Counted from the stretch's first letter, positions 9,535 through 18,399 are shown. The stretch is DNA of 64,000 bases from Pusillimonas sp044464525 (GCF_044464525.1 NZ_JBIQLE010000017.1:14031-78030); one strand, 5' to 3'. A program made the numbers and translations. The notes: a model not told the origin generated them from the sequence alone.

Positions 9535-11621
9535 TGACCCACCCCTCGCCGATGCCGGTCGGCCATACTCTGGCCCATGATTTGAATTCGCCCCAGAAGG
9601 TGGCGGCCCTGTACCTCGATGGCCCTTGCCTGGTGCTGGCCGGCGCAGGAAGCGGCAAGACACGCGTTATCACGCAAAAGATAGCCTACCTGCTGCGAGA
9701 GTGCGGCTATATGGCCCGCCATGTGGTGGCGCTTACCTTTACGAACAAGGCCGCCCGCGAAATGAGCGAGCGGGTCAAGACTCTGGTTGATTCCCGACTG
9801 ACCAAGGGGCTTACCGTCAGCACATTCCACTCGCTGGGCGTGCGATTTCTGCGTGAAGAAGCGCGCCACGCCGGGCTGAAGCCGGAGTTTTCCATCATGG
9901 ACTCCACCGACGCCCTGGGCATCATCCAAGAGCTTCTAGCCACCACCGACAAGGCCAGGTTGCGCGCCGCCCAGCAGACGATATCGCTATGGAAGAACGC
10001 GTTGATGGACCCTGACGCAGCCGAACGCGCGGCTTCTACACCTAACGAAGCCGAGGCGGCGCGCATCTACCGCAGCTACGAGGCGACACTGGCGGCTTAC
10101 CAATCGGTCGACTTCGATGACCTTGTCCGGCTGCCGACCATGCTGATGCAAAAGAATGAAGCGGTGCGAGAACGGTGGCAGGCGCGAGTGCAGTACCTGC
10201 TGGTGGACGAGTACCAGGATACAAATGAATGCCAATATCGGCTGGTGCAGCTTCTGACGGGGCGGCGCGCGATGTTCACAGCGGTGGGTGACGATGATCA
10301 GGCTATTTACGCCTGGCGGGGCGCTACGGTGGAGAACCTGGCGAAGCTCACCACAGATTACCCCGAACTCAAGGTTATCAAGCTCGAGCAGAACTATCGT
10401 TCTGTACAGCGTATTTTGTCGGCGGCCAATCGGGTCATCGGGCATAACCCCAACCTGTTCGACAAGAAACTGTGGTCCGATCTTGGGGTGGGCGAACCTA
10501 TACAAGTCACCGCCATGGAAACCGACCTTATCGAGGCCGAATCCGTGGCGATGCGCATATCGGCCGAACGCTTCGAACGTCGGGTCCAGTGGCGCGACTT
10601 TGCCATCCTGTATCGAAGCAACCAGCAGGCCAGGGTGGCGGAGCAGGCCTTGCGCAACCTGCGCATTCCGTACACTGTGTCAGGTGGGCAAAGCTTCTTC
10701 GACAAGGCAGAAATACGCGACGTACTGGCCTACCTGCGTTTAATCGCCAACGATGACGACGACCCCGCTTTTATTCGCGCGGTCACAACGCCCCGGCGCG
10801 GCATCGGTCAAGCCACCCTCAAGGCGCTGGGCGAGTTCGCGTCCGAAAGCGGCATGTCGCTGTTCGCCGCCGTCTTCGAGATCGGCCATACGCAGCGCCT
10901 GGCTGCGCGGCAACTGGAGCCACTGCAAGCGTTCGCAAAATTCATTCAGCGCACTCAACAGCGCGCGGGCCGGCAGCAGGCCGGCCAGGCGTCGCATGCC
11001 GCCGAGCCCGCCGGCCCCCTGCTGGACGAGATGCTGGCCGCCATCGAATACGAGCGCTACTTGTACGACACCCTGGAAGAACGCGCCGCGCAGACGCGCT
11101 GGCAGAACGTGCTTGAACTGGTTGATTGGCTCAAGCGCAAGGCCACAGAAGATGAGCTCGACCTTTTCGAGCTGATCCAGCACATAGCGCTGGTCACCAT
11201 GCTTGAGCGCGGCGACGAAGAAGACCCGGATGCGGTCAAGCTCTCAACACTGCATGCATCCAAGGGGCTCGAGTACCCGCATGTTTATCTTATCGGCGTC
11301 GAAGAGGGGTTGCTCCCTCATATGGGGCGCGACGAAGAGGACGGCGATCCAGCCAAGGCTGCCGAGTCTCTTGAAACACGCATACAGGAAGAGCGGCGGC
11401 TTATGTACGTGGGCATTACCCGCGCGCAGCGCTCTTTGCACCTGACGTGGTGCAAAAAACGCCGTCGCGCGCGCGACGACGTCGTTTGCGAGCCCTCGCG
11501 CTTCATCGACGAAATGGGGCTCTCGGCGGTAAAGCTGCGTGAAGACCCCGAACTGCAGGCACTGAGCCCGAAGCAGCGCCTGGGCATGTTGAAAGATCTG
11601 CTTAGCAAGAAAGACGACTAA
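9534..11621 (+). CDS. rep: ATP-dependent DNA helicase Rep
   Basis: This 695-residue superfamily 1 helicase has Walker A GAGSGKTRVITQKIAYLL (about residues 37-54), motif II LLVDEYQDTN, GDDDQAIYAWRGA, and the late motifs LSTLHASKGLEYPHV and EERRLMYVGITRAQ. The opening PCLVLAGAGSGKTRVIT..AYLLRECGYMARHVVALTFTNKAA region resembles Rep more than UvrD. It starts inside the priA stop codon (TGATG), so both restart and accessory helicases come from one transcript. Confidence 0.92.
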   Translation: MTHPSPMPVGHTLAHDLNSPQKVAALYLDGPCLVLAGAGSGKTRVITQKIAYLLRECGYMARHVVALTFTNKAAREMSERVKTLVDSRLTKGLTVSTFHSLGVRFLREEARHAGLKPEFSIMDSTDALGIIQELLATTDKARLRAAQQTISLWKNALMDPDAAERAASTPNEAEAARIYRSYEATLAAYQSVDFDDLVRLPTMLMQKNEAVRERWQARVQYLLVDEYQDTNECQYRLVQLLTGRRAMFTAVGDDDQAIYAWRGATVENLAKLTTDYPELKVIKLEQNYRSVQRILSAANRVIGHNPNLFDKKLWSDLGVGEPIQVTAMETDLIEAESVAMRISAERFERRVQWRDFAILYRSNQQARVAEQALRNLRIPYTVSGGQSFFDKAEIRDVLAYLRLIANDDDDPAFIRAVTTPRRGIGQATLKALGEFASESGMSLFAAVFEIGHTQRLAARQLEPLQAFAKFIQRTQQRAGRQQAGQASHAAEPAGPLLDEMLAAIEYERYLYDTLEERAAQTRWQNVLELVDWLKRKATEDELDLFELIQHIALVTMLERGDEEDPDAVKLSTLHASKGLEYPHVYLIGVEEGLLPHMGRDEEDGDPAKAAESLETRIQEERRLMYVGITRAQRSLHLTWCKKRRRARDDVVCEPSRFIDEMGLSAVKLREDPELQALSPKQRLGMLKDLLSKKDD

Positions 11622-11701
11622 GTTCGCGAAGGAAGTCTTGGCAGCGCAGCTCAAGGCTGGCTCCCGGGCGGGAAACAGGCCCCACGCTGCGCACCCGGGC
11701 T

Positions 11702-14578
11702 TCAGGCTTCCACTTGCTCTTGGGCATATTGTTCGATGGGAATGCACGAGCAGAACAGGTTGCGGTCACCGTAGCTGTTGTCCACCCGGCCCACAGGGGG
11801 CCAATATTTATTCTGCCTCAGGCTGGGCAAGGGGTAGGCAGCTTGCGAGCGCGTGTAGCCATGGTTCCATTCGTCGGCCGTAACCATGGCCGCGGTATGG
11901 GGCGCGTTGCGCAGCGGGTTGTCTTCGGCGGCGAACTCGCCGGATTCGACCTTGCCGATTTCGTGACGAATGGACACCATTGCATCGATGAAACGGTCCA
12001 GCTCGCACAGCGTCTCGCTTTCGGTTGGCTCTATCATCAAGGTGCCGGGCACGGGGAAGCTCATGGTCGGGGCGTGGAAACCATAGTCCATCAGCCGCTT
12101 GGCCACATCTTCGTTGGTGATGCCGGTAGCCTTCTGCAAAGGGCGCAGGTCCAGGATGCACTCGTGCGCCACAAGCCCGTTTCGGCCGCTATACAGTACG
12201 GGGTAATGATCGCGCAAGCGCGTAGCCAGATAATTCGCTGCAACAATGGCGTTGCGCGAGGCATCAGTCAACCCTTGTGCGCCCATCATGGCGATGTACA
12301 TCCACGAAATGGGCAAGATGCCGGCCGAGCCGAAAGGAGCGGCGCTGACTGCGCCGATGCCTTCGGAAGAACGTTGATAGCCGCCGGCCTGGTGATTCGG
12401 CAAGAAGGGCGCCAGGTGTGCTCCGACCGCAACCGGCCCCACGCCGGGGCCGCCGCCCCCGTGGGGTATGCAAAAGGTTTTGTGAAGGTTCAAATGCGAC
12501 ACGTCACCGCCGAAAAGGCCGGGCGCCGCCAGGCCCACCATCGCGTTCATGTTGGCTCCGTCGACATAGACCTGGCCGCCGTGCTGGTGCACGATATCGC
12601 ACACGTCGCGCACGGTTTCTTCAAAGACTCCGTGCGTGGAAGGGTAGGTGATCATAATGGCCGCCAACGTGGCGCTGTGCTGCCGGGCCTTGGCGCGCAG
12701 ATCGTCCAGATCGATATTGCCCTGGTTGTCGCAAGCCACTACGACCACCCTCATGTCCACCATCTGGGCCGAGGCGGGGTTTGTTCCGTGTGCAGACGAA
12801 GGGATAAGACATACATTGCGTTCGGCCTGGCCACGCGAGGCATGGTATGCACGAATGATCTGAAGGCCCGCATACTCGCCCTGTGAGCCCGCGTTCGGTT
12901 GCAGGTTTACCGCCGCGTAGCCCGTCACTGCGCACAGCATGGCTTCAAGCTCGTCGATCATCTGGCGATAGCCCTCGGTCTGGTCTTCCGGAGCCAGCGG
13001 ATGGATGTCGGCGAATTCGGGCCAGGTAATCGGGATGATCTCGCTGGTCGCATTCAGCTTCATGGTGCACGAACCCAGCGGAATCATGCCGCGGTCCAAC
13101 GCCAGGTCTTTGTCTGCCAGACGCCTCAGGTAGCGAAGCATCTCGTGTTCGGAGTGATGCGAGTTGAATACCGGATGGGTTAGATAGGGGCTTTGACGAG
13201 CCAGCTCGGCGGGATAACCCGGCGTTTGTTCTACATTCAGCGCGTCGTAGCGGGGGGCTTGCCTGTCTTGGGCGAACACATTCAAAAGAGCTTCGACGTC
13301 GGCGGCTGTTGTGGTTTCGTCCAGCGATATGCCAACGTGTGCGTCGTCGACCAGCCGCAGGTTCATGCCGCGGGCTATGGCCGAGTCGACTATGGCTTGT
13401 GTTGCGGGGCCGGTACGCAGGGTCAAGGTATCGAAATAGCTTTGGTTGCTTCTTTGCCAGCCGAGCATGGCCAGGCCGGCCGCCAGGGTTGCGGTCAGGT
13501 CGTGGACGCGTTGGGCGATGCGCTTGATTCCGGCGGGGCCGTGATAAACGGCGTACATGGCAGCCATGATGGCTAACAATGCTTGCGCCGTGCATATGTT
13601 TGAGGTGGCTTTTTCTCGTCGTATGTGCTGTTCGCGCGTTTGCAAGGCCAGGCGATAAGCCGGGTCGCCCTGAGTATCGATGGTGACTCCTACCAGACGG
13701 CCCGGCAGCGAGCGCTTGAACTGGTCATGCACCGCCATGTAGCCGGCATGGGGTCCGCCAAAGCCCAGGGGAACGCCGAAGCGCTGTGCGTTGCCCACGA
13801 CTACGTCGGCGCCCCATTCACCTGGCGGGGCAAGCAAAGCCAGCGCCAGCAAGTCGGCCGCCACTGCCACCAGGCCACCTTGTTCGTGTACGGCCGTTGC
13901 CAGGGCGCGGTAGTCGCGCACGTTGCCATCCACGCCGGGATATTGCAGCAACACACCGAAGGCGCCGGCTTTCGCAGCCTGGTCGGCGGGGCCCACCTGC
14001 ACAGTGATATCAAGCGCCTGAGCCCGGGTGCGCACAACCTCCAGCGTTTGTGGCAATACATCGTCGGCGACGAAAAAGACGTTGCGGACCGAGCTGTTGC
14101 GGTTGACGCGAAGCAACAGTGTCATGGCCTCGGCCGCCGCTGTTGCTTCGTCCAGCATCGACGCATTGGCGATTTCCATGCCGGTCAGGTCTGTCAACAT
14201 TTGCTGGAAGTTAAGCAGCGCCTCGAGGCGTCCTTGCGAGATTTCGGGTTGATAGGGCGTGTAGGCCGTGTACCAAGCCGGGTTCTCAAACAGGTTGCGC
14301 AAAATGACGGCCGGAGTGAAGGTGCCGTAATAACCTTGGCCGATGAAATTGCGGAAGACCTTGTTTTGCGTCGCGCGCGCCCGCAACTTGGCCAGCGCAT
14401 CATTCTCGGAAAGCGGTTCGGTGAATTCACCCAGGGGCAGGGTGGCAGTCTGTCGTATTGCGGGCGGTACGACGTCGTCGATCAGGGTGTCCAGGCTGTC
14501 GTAGCCCAGAGCGTCGAGCATGTGTCGCCGCTCGTTCGCGTCGGGGCCGATATGGCGCTCGCTGAAGAGTTTGCTCAT
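11702..14578 (-). CDS. gcvP: Glycine dehydrogenase (decarboxylating), P protein
   Basis: This protein of about 958 residues is the PLP-dependent P subunit of the glycine cleavage system. It decarboxylates glycine and passes the aminomethyl group to lipoylated GcvH. The PLP lysine lies in LNLHKTFCIPHGGGGPG, and the MIPLGSCTMKLNA and EYAGLQIIRAYH regions are conserved. I place the start at MSKLFSERHIGP (14578); an ATG four codons upstream is also open. It follows gcvT by 16 bases, leaving no room for gcvH. It converges with rep across a 80-base gap that shows no clear T-tailed terminator. Confidence 0.96.
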   Translation of the reverse strand: MSKLFSERHIGPDANERRHMLDALGYDSLDTLIDDVVPPAIRQTATLPLGEFTEPLSENDALAKLRARATQNKVFRNFIGQGYYGTFTPAVILRNLFENPAWYTAYTPYQPEISQGRLEALLNFQQMLTDLTGMEIANASMLDEATAAAEAMTLLLRVNRNSSVRNVFFVADDVLPQTLEVVRTRAQALDITVQVGPADQAAKAGAFGVLLQYPGVDGNVRDYRALATAVHEQGGLVAVAADLLALALLAPPGEWGADVVVGNAQRFGVPLGFGGPHAGYMAVHDQFKRSLPGRLVGVTIDTQGDPAYRLALQTREQHIRREKATSNICTAQALLAIMAAMYAVYHGPAGIKRIAQRVHDLTATLAAGLAMLGWQRSNQSYFDTLTLRTGPATQAIVDSAIARGMNLRLVDDAHVGISLDETTTAADVEALLNVFAQDRQAPRYDALNVEQTPGYPAELARQSPYLTHPVFNSHHSEHEMLRYLRRLADKDLALDRGMIPLGSCTMKLNATSEIIPITWPEFADIHPLAPEDQTEGYRQMIDELEAMLCAVTGYAAVNLQPNAGSQGEYAGLQIIRAYHASRGQAERNVCLIPSSAHGTNPASAQMVDMRVVVVACDNQGNIDLDDLRAKARQHSATLAAIMITYPSTHGVFEETVRDVCDIVHQHGGQVYVDGANMNAMVGLAAPGLFGGDVSHLNLHKTFCIPHGGGGPGVGPVAVGAHLAPFLPNHQAGGYQRSSEGIGAVSAAPFGSAGILPISWMYIAMMGAQGLTDASRNAIVAANYLATRLRDHYPVLYSGRNGLVAHECILDLRPLQKATGITNEDVAKRLMDYGFHAPTMSFPVPGTLMIEPTESETLCELDRFIDAMVSIRHEIGKVESGEFAAEDNPLRNAPHTAAMVTADEWNHGYTRSQAAYPLPSLRQNKYWPPVGRVDNSYGDRNLFCSCIPIEQYAQEQVEA

Positions 14579-14594
14579 CTTGTATTCCACAGGT

Positions 14595-15734
14595 TCAAAC
14601 TTTTATCCGGCCGTTACGCACGAAGGGCGGTTGCACTACCCGGGCGCGCACTGTCTTGCCGCGTATGAGCACATGCACTTCGGCGTCTGTCTCCACATCT
14701 AGGGGCAGCCGTGCCAGGCCGATGCTTTGATTCATAGTGGGGCTGAAACTGCCGCTGGTGATCACTCCTTCGCCGGCAGGGGTTTCGACTTGCTGTCCGG
14801 ATCGTAAGACCCCCGCGCGGTCCAGCGCGATCAGTCCGGCCGACTTCCACCTCTGCCCTTGTTCGCGCAGTGCCGCCTTGCCCACGAAATTGCGCGAGGC
14901 GTCCAGGTCGACGGTCCAGCCCAGCCCACAGTCGAGCGGCGAAGTGCGTTCATCCATATCCTGGCCGTAGAGGTTCATGCCGGCCTCCAGGCGCAGTGTG
15001 TCGCGCGCTCCGAGGCCCGCGGGACGGACGCCGACGCTCAGCAGTTCGTTCCAAAGATCAATTACCCGATCGGCCGGCAAGATCAGTTCGTGACCATCTT
15101 CGCCGGTGTAGCCGGTTCGCGCGATCATGACTTCGCCGAATCGTGGGTCAGCGTGATATATCGCATGGAAAGGCTTGAGGTCGCCCGCCGCCGCCTCGGC
15201 GCGCGGCATTGCCTGCCAGCAGCGTGCACGTGCCTGGGGGCCTTGCACTGCGATGATTGCTAGGGCAGCGGCCCCGGCCGGCTCGTCGCCGAAGCGCCGA
15301 GGCGTCAGCGCAACGTCGGCGCTTTGCAGCTGTACCTGTTGGGCGAGCCATGCCAGGTCGTGCAGCGCGGTGGCTGCATTGACGATGAGTCGATAGCGGG
15401 TGTTGCTTTCGAAATACACGATGAGATCGTCAAGAATGCCGCCCTGGGGGTTCAGCATGCAGCTGTACAGGGCCTTGCCGGCAAGCTGCAGCTTGTCGAC
15501 GTTATTGGCCAGAACGGTGCGCAGGAAAGGGCGGGCATCGTTGCCTTGCACATCTATGACGCACATGTGCGAAACATCGAACATGCCGGCGGCTTGCCGC
15601 ACCGCATTATGCTCGTCGATCTGTGATCCGTAATGGATGGGCATTTCCCATCCGCCAAAATCAACCATGCGTGCGCCCAGCTCTATATGACGGGAGGCCA
15701 GCGGGGTTTGTCTGAGAGGTGGGGTGCTTGTCAT
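14595..15734 (-). CDS. gcvT: Aminomethyltransferase, glycine cleavage T protein
   Basis: This protein of about 379 residues transfers the methylene group from GcvH-bound aminomethyl to tetrahydrofolate, releasing ammonia. The MVDFGGWEMPIHYGSQIDEHNAVR and GMFDVSHM signatures and the C-terminal GLARLPLDV and GKTVRARVV segments are present. I chose the ATG at 15734 (MTSTPPLRQTPL) because it has AGGA just upstream and fits family length; an upstream frame to 15767 would run into the riboswitch leader. It is transcribed from a promoter near 16000 through a tandem glycine riboswitch. Confidence 0.96.
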   Translation of the reverse strand: MTSTPPLRQTPLASRHIELGARMVDFGGWEMPIHYGSQIDEHNAVRQAAGMFDVSHMCVIDVQGNDARPFLRTVLANNVDKLQLAGKALYSCMLNPQGGILDDLIVYFESNTRYRLIVNAATALHDLAWLAQQVQLQSADVALTPRRFGDEPAGAAALAIIAVQGPQARARCWQAMPRAEAAAGDLKPFHAIYHADPRFGEVMIARTGYTGEDGHELILPADRVIDLWNELLSVGVRPAGLGARDTLRLEAGMNLYGQDMDERTSPLDCGLGWTVDLDASRNFVGKAALREQGQRWKSAGLIALDRAGVLRSGQQVETPAGEGVITSGSFSPTMNQSIGLARLPLDVETDAEVHVLIRGKTVRARVVQPPFVRNGRIKV

Positions 15735-15750
15735 ATCCTGGACTTTAAAA

Positions 15751-15775
15751 CGGTAAAAGCGAAGCATTTGCTTCG
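15751..15775 (-). promoter_or_regulatory. Likely expression-platform hairpin of the gcv riboswitch
   Basis: CGAAGCA (15760-15766) and TGCTTCG (15769-15775) form a compact perfect stem just after the second aptamer. On the minus strand it is followed by CTTTTACCGTTTTAAAG, a broken T-run. It could act as a weak intrinsic terminator controlled by glycine, or block the gcvT start. The stem is seen; the switching role is inferred. Confidence 0.45.
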
Positions 15776-15785
15776 TTGTTCCCGC

Positions 15786-15975
15786 TCTGTCCTTGATACC
15801 TGAGAGATTCGAGCCGAGCGGCCCAGCCCCTTCGGTGAGCTTCTCGGTGGAAGCTGCTCTCCAGAGTAGCGCGCCCCTTCCACTGCGGGCAGCGAGTCAG
15901 CCGGTCCTTGAGCCTGAGAGTTTTGGGAGTGCACCTTCGGCGGCGTTTTTGTGGACGCGCTCTCCCAGCTGACTG
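15786..15975 (-). promoter_or_regulatory. Tandem glycine riboswitch upstream of gcvT
   Basis: Two copies of the glycine aptamer core are seen on the minus strand. Aptamer 1 (about 15970-15903) reads GGGAGAGC..GCCGAAGG..CTCTCAGGCTCAAGGAC. Aptamer 2 (about 15870-15786) reads CTCTGGAGAGC..CACCGAAGGGGC..CTCTCAGGTATCAAGGAC. The spacing and repeated CCGAAGG and CTCAGG..AAGGAC elements are diagnostic of this RNA class. Glycine binding normally turns on gcv expression. It lies in the leader between the promoter (15982-16010) and gcvT. Confidence 0.93.
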
Positions 15976-15981
15976 CCGCAA

Positions 15982-16010
15982 ACTTTAGTGGTTGAGTGAA
16001 ATGGTGTCAA
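15982..16010 (-). promoter_or_regulatory. Sigma-70 promoter of gcvTP
   Basis: On the minus strand, TTGACA (16010-16005, a perfect -35) is separated by 17 bases from TAAAGT (15987-15982, 4 of 6 for -10). Transcription would start near 15975, directly at the first aptamer of the glycine riboswitch. Confidence 0.75.
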
Positions 16011-16094
16011 GCGGACAATGCCGCGTCCCGCTTCTTTGCGCCGGAAATACGGACGAGACGGACCAGAACGATCAAATCGAGTGTGCACCATACA

Positions 16095-16133
16095 AAAAGC
16101 CGGCTCGCGCATTGTGTGCGTGAGCCGGCTTTT
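16095..16133 (-). terminator. Bidirectional terminator after the 69-codon gene
   Basis: AAAAGCCGGCTC (16095-16106) and GAGCCGGCTTTT (16122-16133) are perfectly complementary and give a T-run on both strands. It lies 64 bases downstream of the stop of the minus-strand small gene and separates it from the gcv promoter. Confidence 0.85.
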
Positions 16134-16196
16134 AAAACTCGTATGTAACGGCTGGGATGGCGCCGTCGCGCGAGTGGGTGCTACGAGGAGGAAGAA

Positions 16197-16406
16197 TCAG
16201 GCCGCGGTGACCTTGTGACCGTCTTTGCGTGCTGCGTCCATGTCGTTGGACACGTCGGCGGCGTAGGAAACAAGCTTGGCCTGCGCTTTCTTGACTAGAG
16301 TGCCGATCCAGTGGAGCAGCGTGGGCTGGTTGTAATAGCTGTTGATTTCGCCGTGGATCAGCGCGCGCTCGAGGGAATCAGTCATTGCGATGTTGTATTT
16401 GGTCAT
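16197..16406 (-). CDS. Small conserved-looking protein of unknown function, 69 residues
   Basis: The gene encodes a short, mostly helical, soluble peptide (MTKYNIAMTDSLERALIHGE..KVTAA) with no signal peptide or membrane segment. I do not recognise the family. It is probably real: GGAGG sits 8 bases before the ATG, a well-formed promoter (TATAAT at 16459-16454) lies about 50 bases upstream, and a strong terminator follows at 16133-16095. It is divergent from a 3-hydroxyacyl-CoA dehydrogenase gene and shares a palindrome-bearing control region with it. Confidence 0.7.
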   Translation of the reverse strand: MTKYNIAMTDSLERALIHGEINSYYNQPTLLHWIGTLVKKAQAKLVSYAADVSNDMDAARKDGHKVTAA

Positions 16407-16453
16407 GGCAGGCCTCCGTATTGTAAGTTTGGCTCTTGTGGAGCAGATGACCC

Positions 16454-16482
16454 ATTATAGGGTATACCCTAGTCTTATGCAA
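16454..16482 (-). promoter_or_regulatory. Promoter of the 69-codon gene with embedded palindrome
   Basis: On the minus strand, TTGCAT (16482-16477) and a perfect TATAAT (16459-16454) are separated by exactly 17 bases. The spacer contains the palindrome described at 16459-16470. Transcription would start near 16447, about 40 bases before the ATG. Occupancy of the palindrome would block RNA polymerase. Confidence 0.65.
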
Positions 16483-16504
16483 GACTTATTTAAGGGTATA
16501 CCCT
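16459..16504. promoter_or_regulatory. Pair of identical AGGGTATACCCT palindromes (candidate operators)
   Basis: AGGGTATACCCT, a 12-bp perfect palindrome, occurs at 16459-16470 (extended to 14 bp as TAGGGTATACCCTA) and again at 16493-16504. The centres are 34 bp apart. Between them is a further inverted repeat, AGTCTT (16471-16476) / AAGACT (16481-16486). The pair lies in the gap between the 69-codon gene and the 3-hydroxyacyl-CoA dehydrogenase gene. This is the layout of a site for a dimeric repressor. The regulator is not evident in this window. Confidence 0.6.
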
Positions 16505-16625
16505 CAATTTGCCAGTTTGTTGGTTTTGTTCGACATCGATAGCTCTTCTTCTGGTCCGGGAAGCGGTCCAATCCGTTCTATGATTAGGGTTTTGTTTGCA
16601 ATCGGGCAGTACGGAGTCGGATGAC

Positions 16626-18161
16626 ATGAAAAAGATCGAAACCATAGGAATCGTCGGTGCGGGCGCCATGGGGCGCGGCATAGCGCAAATTGCGGCTCAG
16701 GCCGGCCTAAGGGTGTTGCTGTACGACCTGAACGCGCAGGCGATTGCGGCTGCACGTGACAGCCTCGACAATATCTGGCAGAAACTGTCCGGCAAGGGCA
16801 AGATCACACCCGAAGCGGCGCAAGCCTCGTTGCAGCGTGTCGAGGCTTGCACCGACCTTGCCGCGATGTCGGCCGCACAACTTGTGGTCGAGGCGATTGT
16901 CGAGCGGCTCGAAGTCAAGCGCGATCTTTTCCAGCAGCTTGAAGGTATAGTTGCCGACGACTGCATTTTGGCCTCGAACACTTCGTCGTTGTCCATCACG
17001 GCCATCGCGGCGGGATGCCGCAAGCCGAACCGGGTGGCCGGCTATCATTTCTTCAATCCTGTTCCGCTTATGAAGGTGGTCGAGATTATCGACGGATTGC
17101 GTACCGACGCTTCCGTTGGCGATGCCCTGATGGAATTGGCAAGAACCATGGGCCATACCCCCGTGCGCGCCAAGGATATGCCGGGCTTTATCGTCAACCA
17201 CGCCGGGCGTGGCATGAACATCGAGGGCCTGCGCCTGGCGCAAGAGGCCGTGGCTCCGTTCTACCAAGTCGACGCGATCATGCGCGAGCAGGCCGGCTTC
17301 CGGATGGGGCCGTTCGAGTTGCTCGACCTTACCGCGCTCGACGTATCCCATCCCGTGATGGAATCCATCTATCAGCAGTTTTACGACGAGCCACGCTTCC
17401 GGCCTTCCCCTATCACCGCCGTGCGTTTTGCGGGCGGCCTGCTGGGTCGCAAAACAGGCGAGGGCTTTTACCGCTATGTCGAAGGCGCCAAGCAGGTTCC
17501 GGAATCACCGCCGGTTCCTTCGTTGCCCCAGGGCTTGAAGGTCTGGGTGGCGCCGTATCATTCAGTTGGTCACAAGCGTGCCGCGGCGTTGCTCAAAGAG
17601 CTGGGCGTGGGCGTCATCTCTTCAGATGCGCCGCCTGCCGACGCATTGATCGTGGTCACCCCTTTTGGCGAGGACACGTCCAGCGTGGTGGCCGAATATC
17701 TGCTCGACGGCGAGCGCACAGTGGCCCTGGATACCTTTTTTGGACTCGAGCAGGGCAAGCGCCGTGTGGTGATGTGTTCGCCGGCCACTTCGGCCCAATG
17801 GCGCGATGCGGCTCACGCCTTGTTTGCGTCGGACGGCACCGCGGTGTCGGTCATCGACGATTCGGCGGGTTTCGTGGGTCAGCGGATGGTGGCCAGCATA
17901 GTCAACGTGGCCAGCGACATAGCCCAGCAAACCATTGCCACTCCCGGCGACATCGACCTGGCGGTGTCGTTGGGCCTGGGCTACCCAAGGGGCGGCCCAT
18001 TAAGCATGGGCGATTCTTTGGGTGCGGCGCTGGTGCTGGACATTCTGCGCAATATGCACCGAGTTACCGGCGATACGCGCTATCGCGCCAGCCTGTGGTT
18101 GCAGCGGCGGGTACAACTGGGGCTGCCGCTTACCGCCGAGCCCGCCTGCACAGCCGGCTGA
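16626..18161 (+). CDS. 3-hydroxyacyl-CoA dehydrogenase (PaaH-like)
   Basis: This protein of about 511 residues is an NAD-dependent 3-hydroxyacyl-CoA dehydrogenase of the long two-domain type. It has an N-terminal Rossmann motif GAGAMGRGIAQIAAQAG, a NTSSLSITAIAA motif, GYHFFNPVPLMKVVEI with the catalytic histidine, and two 3HCDH C-terminal domains separated by a reduced Rossmann-like segment (about residues 310-400). This architecture matches PaaH/PaaC enzymes that oxidise 3-hydroxyadipyl- or 3-hydroxybutyryl-CoA. No other paa or fad genes are nearby, so the substrate is open. The start at 16626 has GGAG at 16613-16616. Confidence 0.9.
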   Translation: MKKIETIGIVGAGAMGRGIAQIAAQAGLRVLLYDLNAQAIAAARDSLDNIWQKLSGKGKITPEAAQASLQRVEACTDLAAMSAAQLVVEAIVERLEVKRDLFQQLEGIVADDCILASNTSSLSITAIAAGCRKPNRVAGYHFFNPVPLMKVVEIIDGLRTDASVGDALMELARTMGHTPVRAKDMPGFIVNHAGRGMNIEGLRLAQEAVAPFYQVDAIMREQAGFRMGPFELLDLTALDVSHPVMESIYQQFYDEPRFRPSPITAVRFAGGLLGRKTGEGFYRYVEGAKQVPESPPVPSLPQGLKVWVAPYHSVGHKRAAALLKELGVGVISSDAPPADALIVVTPFGEDTSSVVAEYLLDGERTVALDTFFGLEQGKRRVVMCSPATSAQWRDAAHALFASDGTAVSVIDDSAGFVGQRMVASIVNVASDIAQQTIATPGDIDLAVSLGLGYPRGGPLSMGDSLGAALVLDILRNMHRVTGDTRYRASLWLQRRVQLGLPLTAEPACTAG

Positions 18162-18269
18162 GGGCGCGAGAGGGGCGCTGACAGTACGGCGGCGCTTCTT
18201 TCAGCGAAGCACAACCTCGAGTCAATACCAGGCTGCTATGCCGATTTTCGGCCGAGGCATCCAGCCTCA

Positions 18270-18305
18270 AAAAAAAGCCGCTCGTACATGAACGAGCGGC
18301 TTTTT
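18270..18305 (+). terminator. Strong bidirectional terminator
   Basis: AAAAAGCCGCTCGT (to 18285) and ACGAGCGGCTTTTT (18292-18305) form a 14-bp perfect stem with a 6-base loop, bounded by A- and T-runs. It serves the dehydrogenase gene on the plus strand and could also serve the cytochrome gene on the minus strand. Confidence 0.9.
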
Positions 18306-18399
18306 AGTGTTGCTGCTACAGGGTAGTGGTTCGATTCTGTAGTACTGCCTTCTTGGGCGTGGTTGAGCCTCTTGATGATCGAGGCTGGGCACTGACACT

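Noticed and set aside
11714..14668. Long plus-strand open frames (390 and 347 codons) across gcvP
   Set aside because: They are antisense shadows of a fully intact gcvP, low in known motifs.
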